From the NCBI GenBank assembly GCA_963556145.1, contig OY744461.1, positions 3,348,001 through 3,412,000 of the forward strand: DNA of 64,000 bases, read 5' to 3'. Below are positions 9,123-21,622 of the stretch, in pieces. Numbering within the stretch: position 1 is the stretch's first letter; each line of letters begins with the position of its first letter. The position numbers were made by a program, and so were the translations under genes. Under the pieces are notes generated by a model. It saw only the letters and a program-made list of their open reading frames with translations, did not search any database and was not told the origin of the DNA. This stretch comes from Hygrocybe punicea (Eukaryota; Basidiomycota; Agaricomycetes; Agaricales; Hygrophoraceae).

Positions 9123-11744
9123 ATGGATGTTGATATGAAACCTAAAGACGATATCGAGGAGAAGGGTACCTCCGCTCCGGTGAGCAGCGGTCGAGAGCGC
9201 GAAAGAGACAGAGATAGGGAAAGAGTGGACCGTGACTTCGAAAAGGACGGCCCCAGGGATAGAGACAGAGACAGAGACAGAGACCGCGAACGCGAACGCG
9301 ATGGTAGACGGGATCGCGACAAGGATAGGGATCGTGACCATCGCCGAGATTCTGGTAAGATTGGAGGGCAAGAGCGGTGTTTTTCAACCTCCCCCTTTAC
9401 CAATGTTGTGAAACTTTCTCTCAATCTAGGTCGTCCTCGAAGAGGCGGCGGCGGCGGCGGCAGCGGCGGTGGTGGCGGTGGCGGTGGCGATCATTGGGAG
9501 CCGGATGACAGGCGTAACGGTGATGTGAGTCCTTCGATATCTGCATACTTCCATCTGTCCTCAGCCTTCAACTGTTTTGTTTTCTATCAGCGTCGTGTCA
9601 AGCGCTCCCGCACTCGCTCCCGTTCGCGGTCGAGACGACGTTCGGCGTCACCTCGCCGTCGCTCTCGCCGCTCGCGTACGCGCAGCCGTTCCCGTACGCG
9701 CTCTCATACACGCTCTCGGAGTCCCCGCGATCGCAAGCCTGCAGATTCTTTTGCCCGGTCACTAGGTGGACCCATGAACGCTGAACACGAAGAAGCCGTT
9801 GAATTCGCCAAAGTCAGCAAGAGAGAAAATCGGGTCTATGTTGGGAATCTCAGTTACGACGTCAAGTACAGGGACCTGATGGAATTCATGAGGGGAGGTG
9901 GGTGGGGGAATCTCAGATCCGTTTTTCGCAAATATTCCAAATGGAGGCAGAGAAGTGGCCTGGTTGTAGGCAATGGTTTCGTCGGAGAGTACCCTTGGGG
10001 GGAAAAGAACAGCCGGGAACAGACCGGCTGTTCTAACGAGTTTTTGAAGCTCTGGGGGGGTGGGGGGACGACCATGCTTTTTTTCCTTCCAGTTTTTTGA
10101 TTGATGGAATGGTTGAGTCGAGAGGATATTGATGGGAGTTTTCTTTTGGGGTTGGCAGCTGGTGAGGTCCTATTCGCCGAAGTACTCGTCACTCCCACCG
10201 GCGTATCCAAGGGATGCGGGTAAGTTTCATCTTGCCACCCAAGTATCGCTTCTAATACGGTCGTTGGCATAACAGGATCGTGGAATTCGCTTCTCAAGAA
10301 GATTCCCAACGGGCCATCCGAGAGTTATCCGAACAATCGTTACTTGGCCGACCAGTGTTCATACGGGAGGTTCGTCCATCTCCTATTTATCAAGTCATTC
10401 CCATAATTTTATCCGGCACTGGTTAGGATCGTGAAAATGAAGCCCGATTTGGTGCAACTCCAGTCCCAGGGAAAATAGGTATGGCGATGGCTGGACAAGG
10501 ACTACATGCCGTTCCGCCACCGCGCCCGCCTTCTCATAACTATTTTGGAACCCATACCAACCCAGGAAATCAACTCTATGTCGGCAACGTGAGTTTCAAT
10601 ATAACTTCTTGGTGCAGTATTCTTCTCAAAACAAATCACAGCTGCCGTACCAGGCTGGCTGGCAAGATCTCAAGGACCTTTTCCGCACGGCAGGGAACAT
10701 CGTTCGGGCCGACATAAACATTGGCGCAGATGGTCGCCCTAAAGGATCCGGGACAGTAGTGTTTGAAACACCTAAAGATGCTCAACAAGCTATCAGTATG
10801 TTGCCTCATTCCCCCACACATCTTGCTCACCCCTCCGAGGAAAAGTTCTAATACCTGAATAGGCATGTACCATGGTTTCGACTGGTATGGTCGTACACTG
10901 GAAGTCCGAGAGGTCCGTGCATGATTTATATCTGCTGATCATGTCTCATCATAGTTCACGTTTACCATCGCAGGATCGCTACGCAGGCCTTTCTGGTTCA
11001 GGAGGATACCGTGGCGTCCGTGGTGGTCCGCGTGGCTTAGGTGGGCCAGGTCGTGGTTTCAGAGGCATGCGGGGTGGTGGTTTCCGTTCTATGTATTCTG
11101 CGCAGGGGGGAGCGGGACGCGATTTCTCTAATCAGGATCTTTACGCGGATTATTCTGGTCCTGATCAGCCGGCTGCACATGGGGCCCCGAGAATGGAGGG
11201 TTACGGCTCTAATGCATTTCCGCATGGTCCCGCCGCCTATAGTGGGCCTGGTGCTGGATACACAGAACCCGAGCCTAGCCAGCAAATCATGGTTCGCAAT
11301 GTATGTCGCCGAGTCCTTCACCTTTTTTTTTTTTTTGCTTATTTTACTTCCAGCTTCCCTGGTCTACTGCCAATGAAGATTTGGTCGAATTATTCGAAAC
11401 TACTGGTCAGGTTGAAACTGCAGAGATACTGTTTGATGGTACACGCTCTAAAGGGTGTGGAGTGGTCCAGTTTGCACAAGTTGCTGAGGCTGAAACTGCC
11501 ATTGGTAAGCATCTCTCCTTGGTGGAATTATCTCTGAAACCATTAACAACCTATTTCACATAGCCAAATTCCAGCAATACATGTACGGAGGCCGTCCCCT
11601 AGGTATCTTACCCTGACTTGTTCCTTTCTCACCGTCGTTAACTCTATTTAAACAGATGTTCGATTCAATGACCGCTGGCACACCTTCACGCCAACCGCTG
11701 CTAGGGGTGGTCAAGTCTCCGCAATCGTTCCTGATGCGATGTAA
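9123..11744 (+). CDS. Three-RRM SR-like RNA-binding protein (Gbp2/Hrb1 type)
   Basis: Twelve exons join in frame: 9123-9354, 9430-9524, 9591-9897, 10159-10219, 10276-10369, 10427-10588, 10642-10795, 10863-10912, 10974-11300, 11354-11504, 11564-11602 and 11656-11744 (TAA), giving about 586 residues. The N-terminal ~170 residues are Arg/Asp/Glu dipeptides, a Gly run and RS-rich segments (RSRTRSRSRSRRR). Three RRMs follow: NRVYVGNLSYDVK with GCGIVEFAS; NQLYVGNLPYQAG with GSGTVVFET; and QQIMVRNLPWST with GCGVVQFAQ. An RGG-like linker (GGPRGLGGPGRGFRGMRGG) lies between RRM2 and RRM3. Yeast Gbp2/Hrb1 have the same plan and bind mRNA co-transcriptionally through TREX for export and surveillance, so a nuclear mRNA-export adaptor is the likely role; an hnRNP M-like function is the alternative. 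Confidence 0.88.
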
Positions 11745-11913
11745 GGTCCACAAAAGTGTGACCCGTCTTTTTTGTCAAAACTCCATACTTCCAAGAAAAT
11801 GCTCTATTGAATGTGGCTGTCGTGCCGTATCGAATTACAATATTATTTCTCTCCCCTTTCCTGGTCGTAGTACAATAAGCTTCCTTCTGTTGTCTTCTCC
11901 GAAAATGTCCAAG

Positions 11914-14900
11914 TTAAAGGAGTGCAGCTGGACTGCTCTTTTCGGTACCACTGACATTCACCATATGAAGCATGTGCTCGACAATCTCAGCAGGTGTGGT
12001 GACATGCCAGCTAGCGAGCGTCCGCTTGCTGCTATGGCCGACGGCCGTCGTGAAAACAGCGTCGGGCGTGATGGTAAGCTCTACTGGTTGTGGTTTCTCG
12101 CCGTTGGCGGGGCCGAGGTGAATAACAGAGAGGGGAGGCTCCATGACCACCTTTGTCACGCCAACGGGGAATAGGTGAAGGGCTCGGAACATGTCCTCAT
12201 CCGTCTGTGGTGTAGAAGAGGTATCAATCAAAACGAGCATGTCTGTGTACATGCGCAGCGAACAGACCTTGTCGTCACCCGCACAGAAAATGAACTCTGC
12301 ATCCGGGTTCCTATATAATATCCGTTTCACAATTTCGCCCTGGCATATTGAAAAGTAATCAGCTCCAAGATGAGGCCTGATATTCAATGTACCGACCGAC
12401 CTTGTTGACGGCAATCGGTCGCACTTCTAGATTTTTCTTCCCCAGCAGTACTACGACACTTCATCAGCATCGAAAACAAAAAGAACACAGCAGTGGAGGG
12501 CGCTGACCTTCGATGGGGCGCTTGTGGGCCAAATTATTCTCTAGTAAATCTTGGCACTGCCTACACTGGAATTGTCTAGCCGCAGCCGGGTCGGAACAAT
12601 GTCATAACACACAAAATCACGAAAAGGAAAAACTCACCCCCACTCTGGGTCGCTAGCACGATAATGCCATGTAATCGAGCTCTTTTTCATCTCAATGTGA
12701 CTGCCAGTAGTTCGCTGTAAAAATTACCCCAGTTCATCAGCCACTGTACCACCTACACAACATGCACAAAAAATACCTTACCTCGGTGTAATACTTGAAA
12801 ACTTCAAACACCTCGCTCATCCAGCTCATGTCCATCGTCTCTGTCAGATTAGTCCACTCAGTCTGCCCCCGCTCCCTGAGGAACCCACCATGCTCCGCAG
12901 AGAATCCGACGTCCTTCAGATGACCGAGATGCTGCTCCAAGAACTCGCCGTCCCGCCCGGAGATAATGTACACCAAGTTCTTCGGGTCCGCCGAAAGCCG
13001 CGCGAGGGCCTGCAGTGTACTCTCGTTCGGGACAGCCATGCTTGGCTTCTTGACGATCGGCGCAAGCGTGCCCTACGAACCAGACAACCAGCGGGGTCAC
13101 AATGGGCCACACATAAACACGAGCAACGCAGAGAGAGACTTACATCGTAGTCGAATAAGAACAGCCGCTTCCTCGCGCCGTAATACTTCTCCTCCAGCAC
13201 GGCGCGCGGTATGTACGGTGTCTGTCGAGCGGTGTCCTGTCCGTTGATCTGTCCAAGTAGCATCTTTACGAGGACCGCAGCCCATGAATGAGAGGTGTGT
13301 GTCGTGACGACCTTGTGCAGGCGCTGGTGGCGCTCAAGCTTCTCCGTTTCGGACATCAGGAGGCCCTTATTGATGGCCGCCGCCACGTCCTGTACACATC
13401 CCAATCAATCAATCAATGCAACGAAATACAGAAAGAGTTAAGAGACCGCACCCCGAGATCCCACGGGTTGACCTGAAGCGCGTCTTCCATGTGCTTGCTG
13501 ATGCCCATGAACTCACTGAGTACGGTGGGGCTTCGCTTCGTCTTTTCCTGCGCAATCACAAACTCCATCGATGTAGTGTTCATCCCGTCCCGCAACGGTG
13601 TGATCACTGCCAGATCTGCAACGCTCAGGAGCGCATAGAATTCATCCTTCTTTAGCGCCTGATGGCTATTTTCCAAACGAGTTAACGTGGATTTGGAGGG
13701 TGATGGGACAGAACTCACTAGTGATGCACGGGGATAAAGTCTAGGCTCCCATGCTCACCATTGATGTGCGCAACCAGCTCACTCACCTGCCGCTCCAGTT
13801 TGGGGGAGTCCGTCAGGGCGGGGGACGTCACCTGGATCAAAACGACTTTGCCACTCCACTCCGGGAAGTCCTGCAATAGCTTCTCAAACGCCCGTAGCTG
13901 TCAGGTTAGGTTGTACATAAACGAGGAACATCCACGCGTGAGTGATGAATTTTGCTAAGTCAAAGGTGTGCAAAAAATAGAACATTACTTTTTGCAACAC
14001 GCCCTTGACAACATCCAGCTTGTCACGCCCCACAATGATCTTCTTCCCCTCATATAAAGCACGTAATGCCTCCAATTTCGGCTGGATTCCAGGACGCAGG
14101 CTGGTCATCGTGCCATAACACAGATCAGCAAACAATTCTGCACAACACGACCAATACACAAACAGAAAAGCATGCGGCCTAATAAAATGGACTGCAGACA
14201 CTCACATATCTCGGGCAACGCGCTCCGCGTCGATGCCGACAGGGCAGTGCATGACAGCCGTGACATGCCCCTCGACATCGATCCCACGCGAAGTCGACTC
14301 GTACCCGCACACGCGGACACACGTCGACATGAAGTGTCGCGAGTATGAATACGTCTGCAAACAAACGACATGGAATAGGGAATCATCAATCTGAAAGAGA
14401 TGTGCAAGTCTGTAGAATGGAAGAACCTGGAAGCACACAAGATTCGCACCCAACATCCCATCCAGGATTTCTTTCCGCCCTATGAACACAACGAAAAGAT
14501 AAATCAGCCAATCCGATGGACAGTCCACCTCTCTTCACAAAAAAATCAGCACTCACTGGGCAGGCACCGGAATACCTCTGAGCTCGGGAACGGAGTGTGC
14601 ACAAATAGGCCTACGACGGCATCAGAGCCCTCCACACCACCAATCTGCTCGCGCAGGAGCCGAGGCACGAGGAGGAGGTGGTAGTCATGCACCCAGATAA
14701 GGTCGCCCGGGCGATAGATTTCTGCAATGCGTATCGCGAAGGCAAGGTTGGCAGCCTGGTATGCAGGATAATGTGCGTCCGCGGACGCGTATTCAGTTGC
14801 CACGTCCTGCCAGAGGAGGTAGTGGAAGAGTGGCCAGAGGGCTGTAAGGAAGGGTTAGTACATGTGTACATACGGAAGAATGGACATGAGAAAAATGTGC

Positions 14901-15965
14901 TTTGAGAACAAATTTTTAGGAACAAAGAAACGTTGAGACGGAAAATATCAAAATTCTGGACAAGTCACTTCAGGAGAAGTCTATGATCCACGAGCAATCA
15001 AAACAATGTGAAGTCCACCTCAACATGACAACCCGCCCGTTTTCCTGATGACAAGGTCTCCCTCCCTTTGCCATCAGGCGCACTGGAATTGGCACCCGTA
15101 TCACAATCAGACAGACGGTCCGGAGCGGCGCACCGGCACCCTGAAAATAGCACCGCAAGACCGCATTTGGAATTCAGGGCAAGGAACGTGCCGCACCCAC
15201 GTTCGCGCCAGAGGAAAAAAAAGAACCAATAACCAAAAAGGAGTATTGCGGAATGCCGGAGTGAATTGCTACAACAAAAAAGAAAAGAAAACAACATGCA
15301 AGAAACAAAAGCAAAGAAAGACTAACAGTAAGAAATCACAACACCGTAACGAATAATGAGAAAAAGACACGACGTGGTGACTCACTTTGCTTGCAGTAAC
15401 CATCGTAGTGGCCGTGAGCAACCTTGTCCTCCAGCCACACCGGGACGTATATCGCTTTCCTGCCGTCGTCGGGGTCGGCCTCCCGTGGTTGGAACGCCTT
15501 CAAGGCATCCTCCAGGGCCGCTTTGTCCGTCTCACTGATCATGTCCGTCGGAATACGCTCACCGGCTGTCGTGGACTCGAAGTCACCGGTCCAGCCGATG
15601 ATGAGCTGCTCGTGGGTGGCAGCGAGGGAACGAATGCCCGAGATCATCGCGTCATGGCCATACCGCGGCGTGAGGATCCAAGTGGGACTCTCTGGGTCCG
15701 AGGTTGCTGCCGCTGCGACGGCTGCGGGGGTGGCAGGTGAGATCTCATTAGGTTCGGTGGGTGGGGTAGCGGGTGGGCTGAGGAGGCCTGCGCGACTGGT
15801 GAGGGTCGCTGCAATAGGCAGGTCGTGGCAGACGTGAATGATGCGGCCGGAGAGAGGAACGTTATGAGCGCGGTGCTCCTCCTCGAGAGCGCGAACCTGG
15901 GCTCTGACCTCGTCGAGCGAGACGTCGTCGCCGATACGGGTGTATGGTTCGCTGAAGCTGTCCAT
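11914..15965 (-). CDS. tps2: Trehalose-6-phosphate phosphatase with N-terminal synthase-like domain (TPS2 type)
   Basis: Fourteen exons fit: 15965-15386, 14841-14557, 14479-14427, 14354-14206, 14100-13989, 13897-13719, 13665-13452, 13389-13144, 13072-12782, 12714-12638, 12575-12508, 12450-12401, 12339-12268 and 12204-11914, about 888 residues. The first ~550 residues are a glycosyltransferase-20 (trehalose-phosphate synthase-like) domain: WVHDYHLLLVPRLLR, LFVHTPFPSSEVFRCLP, GANLVCFQ, GKKIIVGRDKLDVVKG, DGMNTTSMEFV. The C-terminal phosphatase domain has the HAD motif LFLFDYDGTLAPIV (split by the intron 13143-13073), VYIISGRDG, and CAGDDKTDEDMF. Role: hydrolyses trehalose-6-phosphate to trehalose in the cytosolic TPS complex; the synthase-like domain is usually structural in TPS2. 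The first intron (15385-14842, 544 nt) is about ten times longer than the others. Confidence 0.93.
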
Positions 15966-16299
15966 GAGCGCTCGAGCAGCGGTGGTGTTGGAAGGAAGAA
16001 AAGGAGAAAATTCGGGCAGAATCGATTGAAATCAGATGTGTTGTGTGTGATAAGGAATTGCAGTGGTGGAATACGTCGGTCATTGGCTCAGTTCGTCGGA
16101 TATCGTCATTTTAAATAGCAGATTTCCGGATTAGGAAGTATCTCAATTCACGTGCCAACGGTGCCAATCATATCACATGACTGACTGCAAATCGAATGGT
16201 TGTTACACAAGAAGAAATGGACGGGAATAATGGATAGAAGATGAATGAAAGACTAAAAAGGCATCTAAGTATGGTGATTCAACAATACAACTGAACCTC
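15966..16299. promoter_or_regulatory. Upstream region of the trehalose-phosphatase gene
   Basis: 334 bases between the TPS2-type start codon and the stop of the perilipin gene, both on the minus strand. It should contain the promoter of the phosphatase gene. I did not find the stress element AGGGG/CCCCT in a convincing cluster. Confidence 0.35.
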
Positions 16300-17438
16300 C
16301 TATTCCACGTCGTATCCGTTCACACCGTTCACCTTCGCCGTATCCGAGTTTGTATGGGCCCGGGCCCGAACGACATCGACGACGCGGGATAAACGCTCAA
16401 GGAGCAGCTGAATCTGTGCCTTAATTTCCGCCCCCACCTGCGTCATCTTCTCGTTCAGAGGTATCTGCTCCGCCAAAATAGACCGCAGTTGGGCCAAAAT
16501 ATGGGAGATAGACGACGAAAATTCGTTCAACGACATTTGTTGTGCGACAGACGAGTGTTGGAGCTTTCTAAACTCCTGGAGCATTGCGTCGGAGAGTGCT
16601 TGCACACGCAACTGCGCGCTGGTGAGCGAGGAGGAGGTCTGGGCTGAAATCGAGTGCGCGGTGTCAAGTAGACTTCGGCTAAAGAAGCAAATTAGTTCAA
16701 GCAAAACGGAACCAGAATTGATGCCTACACTAGCGAGCTGTTCTCCTGAAGTAGCTTGAGTAGGTCGTGGGAATATCCATAGAGGTTATGCTTGAGATTC
16801 ATTGACAAGGCATATGCGCGCTGATACTGGTACTTGACATTCTGGGAAGGTGGTACTGGTTCAGAATGGTTGAATCGAGTGACTGCAACCTCAAAGACGT
16901 CGACAATGGGCCCACAACGCTAGATCGAGATAAAAATAATCCAATAGTTACCAAGAGTTTACTGAGAACAAAAAATACATACATTGTCGATTCCTTGGAC
17001 GACATGTACCATGGGCACTTTCACTCTCTCGTCAATGGTCTTGTTCGCCATGTTCACGGCACTTTCCCGCCGCTCCCTAACGTAATTCCCGGCGCTCTCG
17101 CTGCGCTCGCGTACGAGTTTGGCGAACTCCTCTGGCTTTGCGGTGAACGGGTACGGGCAACGATGCTCGACAACGTCGACGGCCTTGTTTGCCATGCCGT
17201 CGACACAGCCGACGAGCGGGGCGAACCTCGTCTGGAGAGGTTCTGTGTACCTATATGCAGAGGCGGAAAGATCCTTCGCTGTGCAATACGGAGAGCGGGT
17301 GTATGCGTTGGCGGCGAGAGTGTCGTTAAGGGAAGCGATCATGGGGATACCCGCTATGCGAGTGAGAATGGTGAACTCTGGGGTGGAGTGGGACGACGGC
17401 GGGACGGCGGGGGTCTCTGTTTGGGTCATGGTGGACAT
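16300..17438 (-). CDS. Lipid-droplet perilipin (fungal PLIN/CAP20-like)
   Basis: Three exons fit in frame: 17438-16983, 16919-16729 and 16678-16300, giving about 341 residues. N-terminal PAT-like region: TILTRIAGIPMIASLNDTL, then ASAYRYTEPLQTRFAPLVG with GMANKAVDVVEHRCPYPF, the pattern seen in fungal perilipins. The middle has VKYQYQRAYALSMNLKHNLYG, and the C-terminal third (LLDTAHSIS.. to RVVDVVRARAHTNS) is long amphipathic helix suited to coating a droplet surface. There is no signal peptide or membrane span. Family role: binds triacylglycerol droplets and controls lipase access, with importance for spores and appressoria in plant pathogens. Assignment rests on overall pattern rather than one catalytic motif. 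Confidence 0.8.
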
Positions 17439-18354
17439 TACGGACGAGGGCGAGGGCGGGTAGATGGGAGTTTGGGAGAACAGATAAGCAGAATTGGAAG
17501 GTAAGACAAACTGGAATATGTAGGAAATACGTTGGCATGTGATTACCCTTTTTGCTTCTCTAATTTATCCCAAATCTCGATCTCGCATTTACTCAGGAAT
17601 TTCGATACTATTCAGTCTCTCGCATGTGTTTGCTGGGTTGGGTTGTCCTCCAACTACCAGTGCGTTCATCACTGCGGTGTCGACGTCTTCTGCCTCGTAT
17701 CGCATTCTCGACAAAAAAACAGCTTATCTTTCAATAAATTCAAAAAATAAATCATGTCAACGTTTGAGGAATATTCGAATGGCGCAATTCCGAGGTCAGC
17801 ACTCGAGAACCGAGGAACACTGGCAATACGCGTGATACACAGCAGAGGGCGTATTTTCTACTTGAGACTCGAAGGGCCCAGCATGACATTGCGGCAAGCA
17901 CTGTGGCTACCGAATTCCGTCCACGAAAATCCAAACCTCGCTACGTATACACGTTCCTCGACAGTCTTGCCGTCAGAAACTTCCAGCCATAGCAATGATC
18001 GATGATCTGTAATGATGAATGTGATCTTGCATGCGTTTGCATGACGTCATCTACTACTTTATGGAAAATAGGGTGCCCAATGGCACAGCGCCGAAACATA
18101 CCGCATGAAATAAGCTGTCGATCGCCTAAAATGCTAATCTTTCCCTTTGTTGCATGGATTTGCGTACGTATACGTACGAGCAACCATGCCATTGGTAGAA
18201 TCCCTGGCATTTTCGAAAATATCGCAAACGTGTGTTGGCAAGCAACCTGTGTCACCATTATGATGATAGGGCAGAGTCGGAATCCCAGGCCCAGACCACG
18301 TTTGCAATATATGTATTTGGATCGCGACCACTAGGGCTCCCAGGGGCGCGGCCT
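17439..18354. other. Long intergenic stretch without a supported gene
   Basis: About 0.9 kb upstream of the perilipin gene and left of the hAT-like element. It contains the perilipin promoter. All frames are short and none resembles a known protein; no RNA gene is recognised. Confidence 0.4.
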
Positions 18355-18362
18355 GTATGCCC

Positions 18363-18942
18363 CAGTGTTGGACAGTCATGACCAGAAAAGAAAAGTCATG
18401 GTCAAATGACCGTAACTAGTCAATGACCAACAATAACTGTCAACATGGGCTTGACCAGGACAGCTTTCTCAGGTGCCAGAGGTCACCGGTCACTGAGCTT
18501 TGTGTCGGGGTCCCACTGCCTATAATACATGTATTCAATATTGCAAGTATTGCTTTGCTTTATTCGTTCTTGTATTAATGATTGAAATGCACACACTGAT
18601 GATTGATTAGTTCCACTATCAGATTTTACCTCTTGTCCGCAATGGGTTGAAATGTTCTCCAGGTCCGCAATCCGAGTTTTGACGAGGAATTGGAGCTGTA
18701 TGAGATGCTGGATTTGGATGTCGAGGGTGACGAAGATATTGACGTCGATGTTGATGATGATATGGGGATATATTGCTGGGTTAAAGTACAGTTTCTGACT
18801 GTGTGCTATGCATTCATGTACTCTAGCGCGGCACGGCCTGAAGGCTGTGCTTCGGTCATGCCAACAAAAAGTCAAGTTGTAACCAAGTCATTACCAGTCA
18901 ATGACTTTTCGTGACTGTCAATGACCGGCACAACACTGCATA
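18363..18942. mobile_element. Non-autonomous hAT-like element (MITE)
   Basis: The left end reads CAGTGTTGGACAGTCATGACC and the right end, read inward from the other strand, CAGTGTTGTGCCGGTCATTGAC, i.e. imperfect terminal inverted repeats beginning CAGTGTTG. Both ends carry clustered copies of GTCAATGAC/GTCATGACC, as expected of transposase-binding subterminal repeats. The 8-mer GTATGCCC lies directly left (18355-18362) and again at 18943-18950. An extra CATA separates the right terminal repeat from that copy, so the exact right end is uncertain by 4 bases. The interior has no transposase frame. hAT elements make 8-bp duplications, which fits. Confidence 0.72.
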
Positions 18943-19230
18943 GTATGCCCACATTCTTAAGTGGATCCTTGAGCAACGTGTTTGCCCAATCCTCTCTTTG
19001 TCAAAGAGTCCTGCAGGGTGCAGTCAGATATTCATTTAGGAGTCACGATACCCCTTCAAAGCCGCGCGCGCCTTACCAAATTGTAACCGAAGGCGAAAAT
19101 CACAAGCGCTTACCGGAACCCCTGAAAATCTTTTTTTAATTCTTTGCAATGTGAAAAGGGAAAGGAAAGCTGGAGTCTTTATAGAAAACTGTATTCAAAT
19201 AACGAGAGAACTTAACTACGCACAAATTAT

Positions 19231-21294
19231 CTATCTAAGTTTCGTCAACAACAAACCGATGACGACATTGATAATGATTGTCGGAGGGGTAACAATACAA
19301 TAGGACCAGAAGATGGTCCTGCTGATGAGTCGCTCAAATGCATCGCCTGACGCTGCCGAAGTGATCTGCGCATTCACGGTAAGTCATATAAGGAGGGCGG
19401 AATCACGACCATCTCAAGACAAAGACGAACCTGAGCCAAAGTCAACGCTGGGGGCGAGGATATCAGCAGGACGTTCGCAACGACAAATACAGGACTGTAA
19501 AAAAAGATAAAATCCACAAAGATCAGCCGAAAAAAACTCGACCGTGTGACCTCCACACGCACTCTTCAAGTACAGGTTGCAGATTAAACTTGGTCGACAA
19601 TGCCATCATGGGCAACAGCAATAACGGTGTGATCACCATCCTTGAAAGTACAGCAATCACGACCGTTCTGGTCTCTCCAGGCCTCCGTGCATCCGTACTG
19701 GTCTCGCGGCCGTGCCTCACGTTGAGCAACAACTTTTTGACGTTGAGCATCAAGGACGACGACGAGGACCTGGTCGTAATGATAGGTCCATGGCCAATTC
19801 CATTGGTATCCTTGGGCGGCGGATAAAAGTACGCGCCGAGCACGACCAGCGTGACCGGGATCGAGCAGTTCCCGGCAGCACTCAAGGCACCCTTTACCGC
19901 AAGCATGTGCGAGTCCAGGGTGTGTTGCAATGGTCCGATGCAGGCAACGAGCAACGAAGCGAGCGCTGCCCACAGCGGCACAGTCATAAAGTCATTCAAT
20001 ATCCAAACCCAGGAAACACGGTGTCGTAAACGGCGCACGAAGGACTGGAAACGTGACGACGTCGGCGCCATTGGCTCCCAATAACGATGGCGGGGAGTGC
20101 GAGGGATTAGGAGCGTAGATGGTAGCTCGTCCGAATCTGAATCGGCTTGATCAGAGTCGTCCGAGTCTAATGTTGAAGAGGAGACCGGGCGAAACCCGCG
20201 TTGCGAGGCATTGGGGGAGTTTGGAAACGAATAGTAGAAACGGGGAGGGGGCTGGGCGGCCGGTCGTCGAGGACCCTCTATTACGGTGTGACCATCTTCC
20301 TCTCCTGAAATAAAACTGTCCCGGTCGTCTTCAACTCGAATGTGAGGCTCATAGGTGACGGCTCTCCGCTCGTCAGTCCGTTGAGGAAATCTGGGATCAG
20401 GTGTTTGAAGCAACGGGCTTATCTCGACTGGACCTTGAGTGATAGGTTCAATGTCATTGCTCGTGAGGAGCTTTACACCATAGCTCCAACGTAGCTGTAG
20501 GCTGAATCAGCAAACTCAAAGACTGGGTTTGGACTGTGTTGCCACGCACCATCATGCCAAGTGTGCTATACATCACTAGGTAGCTGAGAGCGCGACCAAG
20601 CTTTGCGTTTTTGTTATCGTCGTCGCCCCAATTGAGATCGGGAACGGTGACGACGAGGCTCTGCATCAATGCAATCGGGAGCGAGTTGGAGTTCATGAAC
20701 ATAGAAGCAGCCATTGCAAAGCTCCTGTGTATCATATGTACCTGCTCGTAATTCAAGCAGTTGACCACATGAGGACGACGTACCTTTGCGATGGCTTCAG
20801 ACGACATGTCCAACTCAACGAAAATGCCACCAGCATCGACACGGTAGTCACGAGCACAAAGAAAATAGGAATTATCCATAGCTCACGGAGTTTCGCTGAT
20901 GGCACGGAATGGGTTTCAGTCACAGTGTCCTACTGATTGGCATGGCGCAACCTAGACGTACCAGGAGAGAGAAAGAAGGCTACTTTGGAAAACAGGAGCG
21001 ATGGCGTGAAGAGGGATACGTTTAGACGGTTAAGTTGCTGAAGAAGTCGAATCTAAGCTCCCGGGCCAGATTGGTTACGCAAGATCTTGGGAAGGACATA
21101 CCTTTTGTGTCTTCTTATCAAGAATTCCACGACTTGCGAGTACATAACCGGCCAAGCACAGCAGAAATACCTCAAGTATGGCCTGTTCCGGGATCAGTTC
21201 AAGTTGATTCCACCCACCGACAAAGGACTACACTTGCCGTGAAAACCGTTTCCAGCAAAGGTACAATTGGGGTCCCAAATGGTGACTGTATCAT
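19231..21294 (-). CDS. Auxin-efflux-carrier family membrane protein
   Basis: Eight exons fit: 21294-21232, 21182-21102, 21037-20962, 20895-20784, 20724-20550, 20494-19563, 19494-19431 and 19365-19231 (TAG), about 545 residues. It matches the Mem_trans/AEC plan of fungi: an N-terminal helix bundle (LLCLAGYVLASRGILDKKT, NVSLFTPSLLFSKVAFFL, LRELWIIPIFFVLVTT, SMFMNSNSLPIALMQSLV), a hydrophilic loop of ~190 residues with Asp/Ser-rich stretches and a Tyr/Pro-rich part, and a C-terminal bundle (IPVTLVVLGAYFYPP, SRMVITPLLLLPMMAL, VFVVANVLLISSPPALTLAQ). Fungal members are ER or plasma-membrane permeases of unsettled substrate. The first exon and its splice (donor GTAGTC) are the least certain part. 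Confidence 0.85.
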
Positions 21295-21622
21295 CAATTG
21301 GGCGCGGGAATGGCGGCGGTCACTGGCAGTACTGCGGAAAGTGTTGGTTCAACTTGTAGCCGAAAAGCTGCAAAACTTATATCCGAAAATTATACATTTG
21401 CACGTCTGGGAGGCGTGTCGGTGGCGTTCCGGCACCGGGCATGATCCATGCATGCCCATTATTCCAATCTTTATTCAACGTTCATTCTCTCATCACAGAG
21501 GACACTAAAGATTCCATCCAGACATACTAATTTATTTATCTATTTATCCATCATAAATAAATAAATGCATTTACGCAGGCACGATTTCGGTGTTACCATA
21601 CCTGGATAACTCTGTCACTATC
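21295..21622. promoter_or_regulatory. Divergent promoter region, AEC permease and isoaspartate methyltransferase
   Basis: 328 bases between two divergent start codons, so both promoters must lie here. It includes the AT-rich palindromic stretch TTTATTTATCTATTTATC with ATAAATAAATAAATG close by (21531-21568). Confidence 0.45.

Noticed and set aside
13758..13758. GGTGAGC as a donor in the trehalose gene
   Set aside because: Reading through gives the conserved HINGEHGSLDFIPVHH; the real donor is further on, at 13718.
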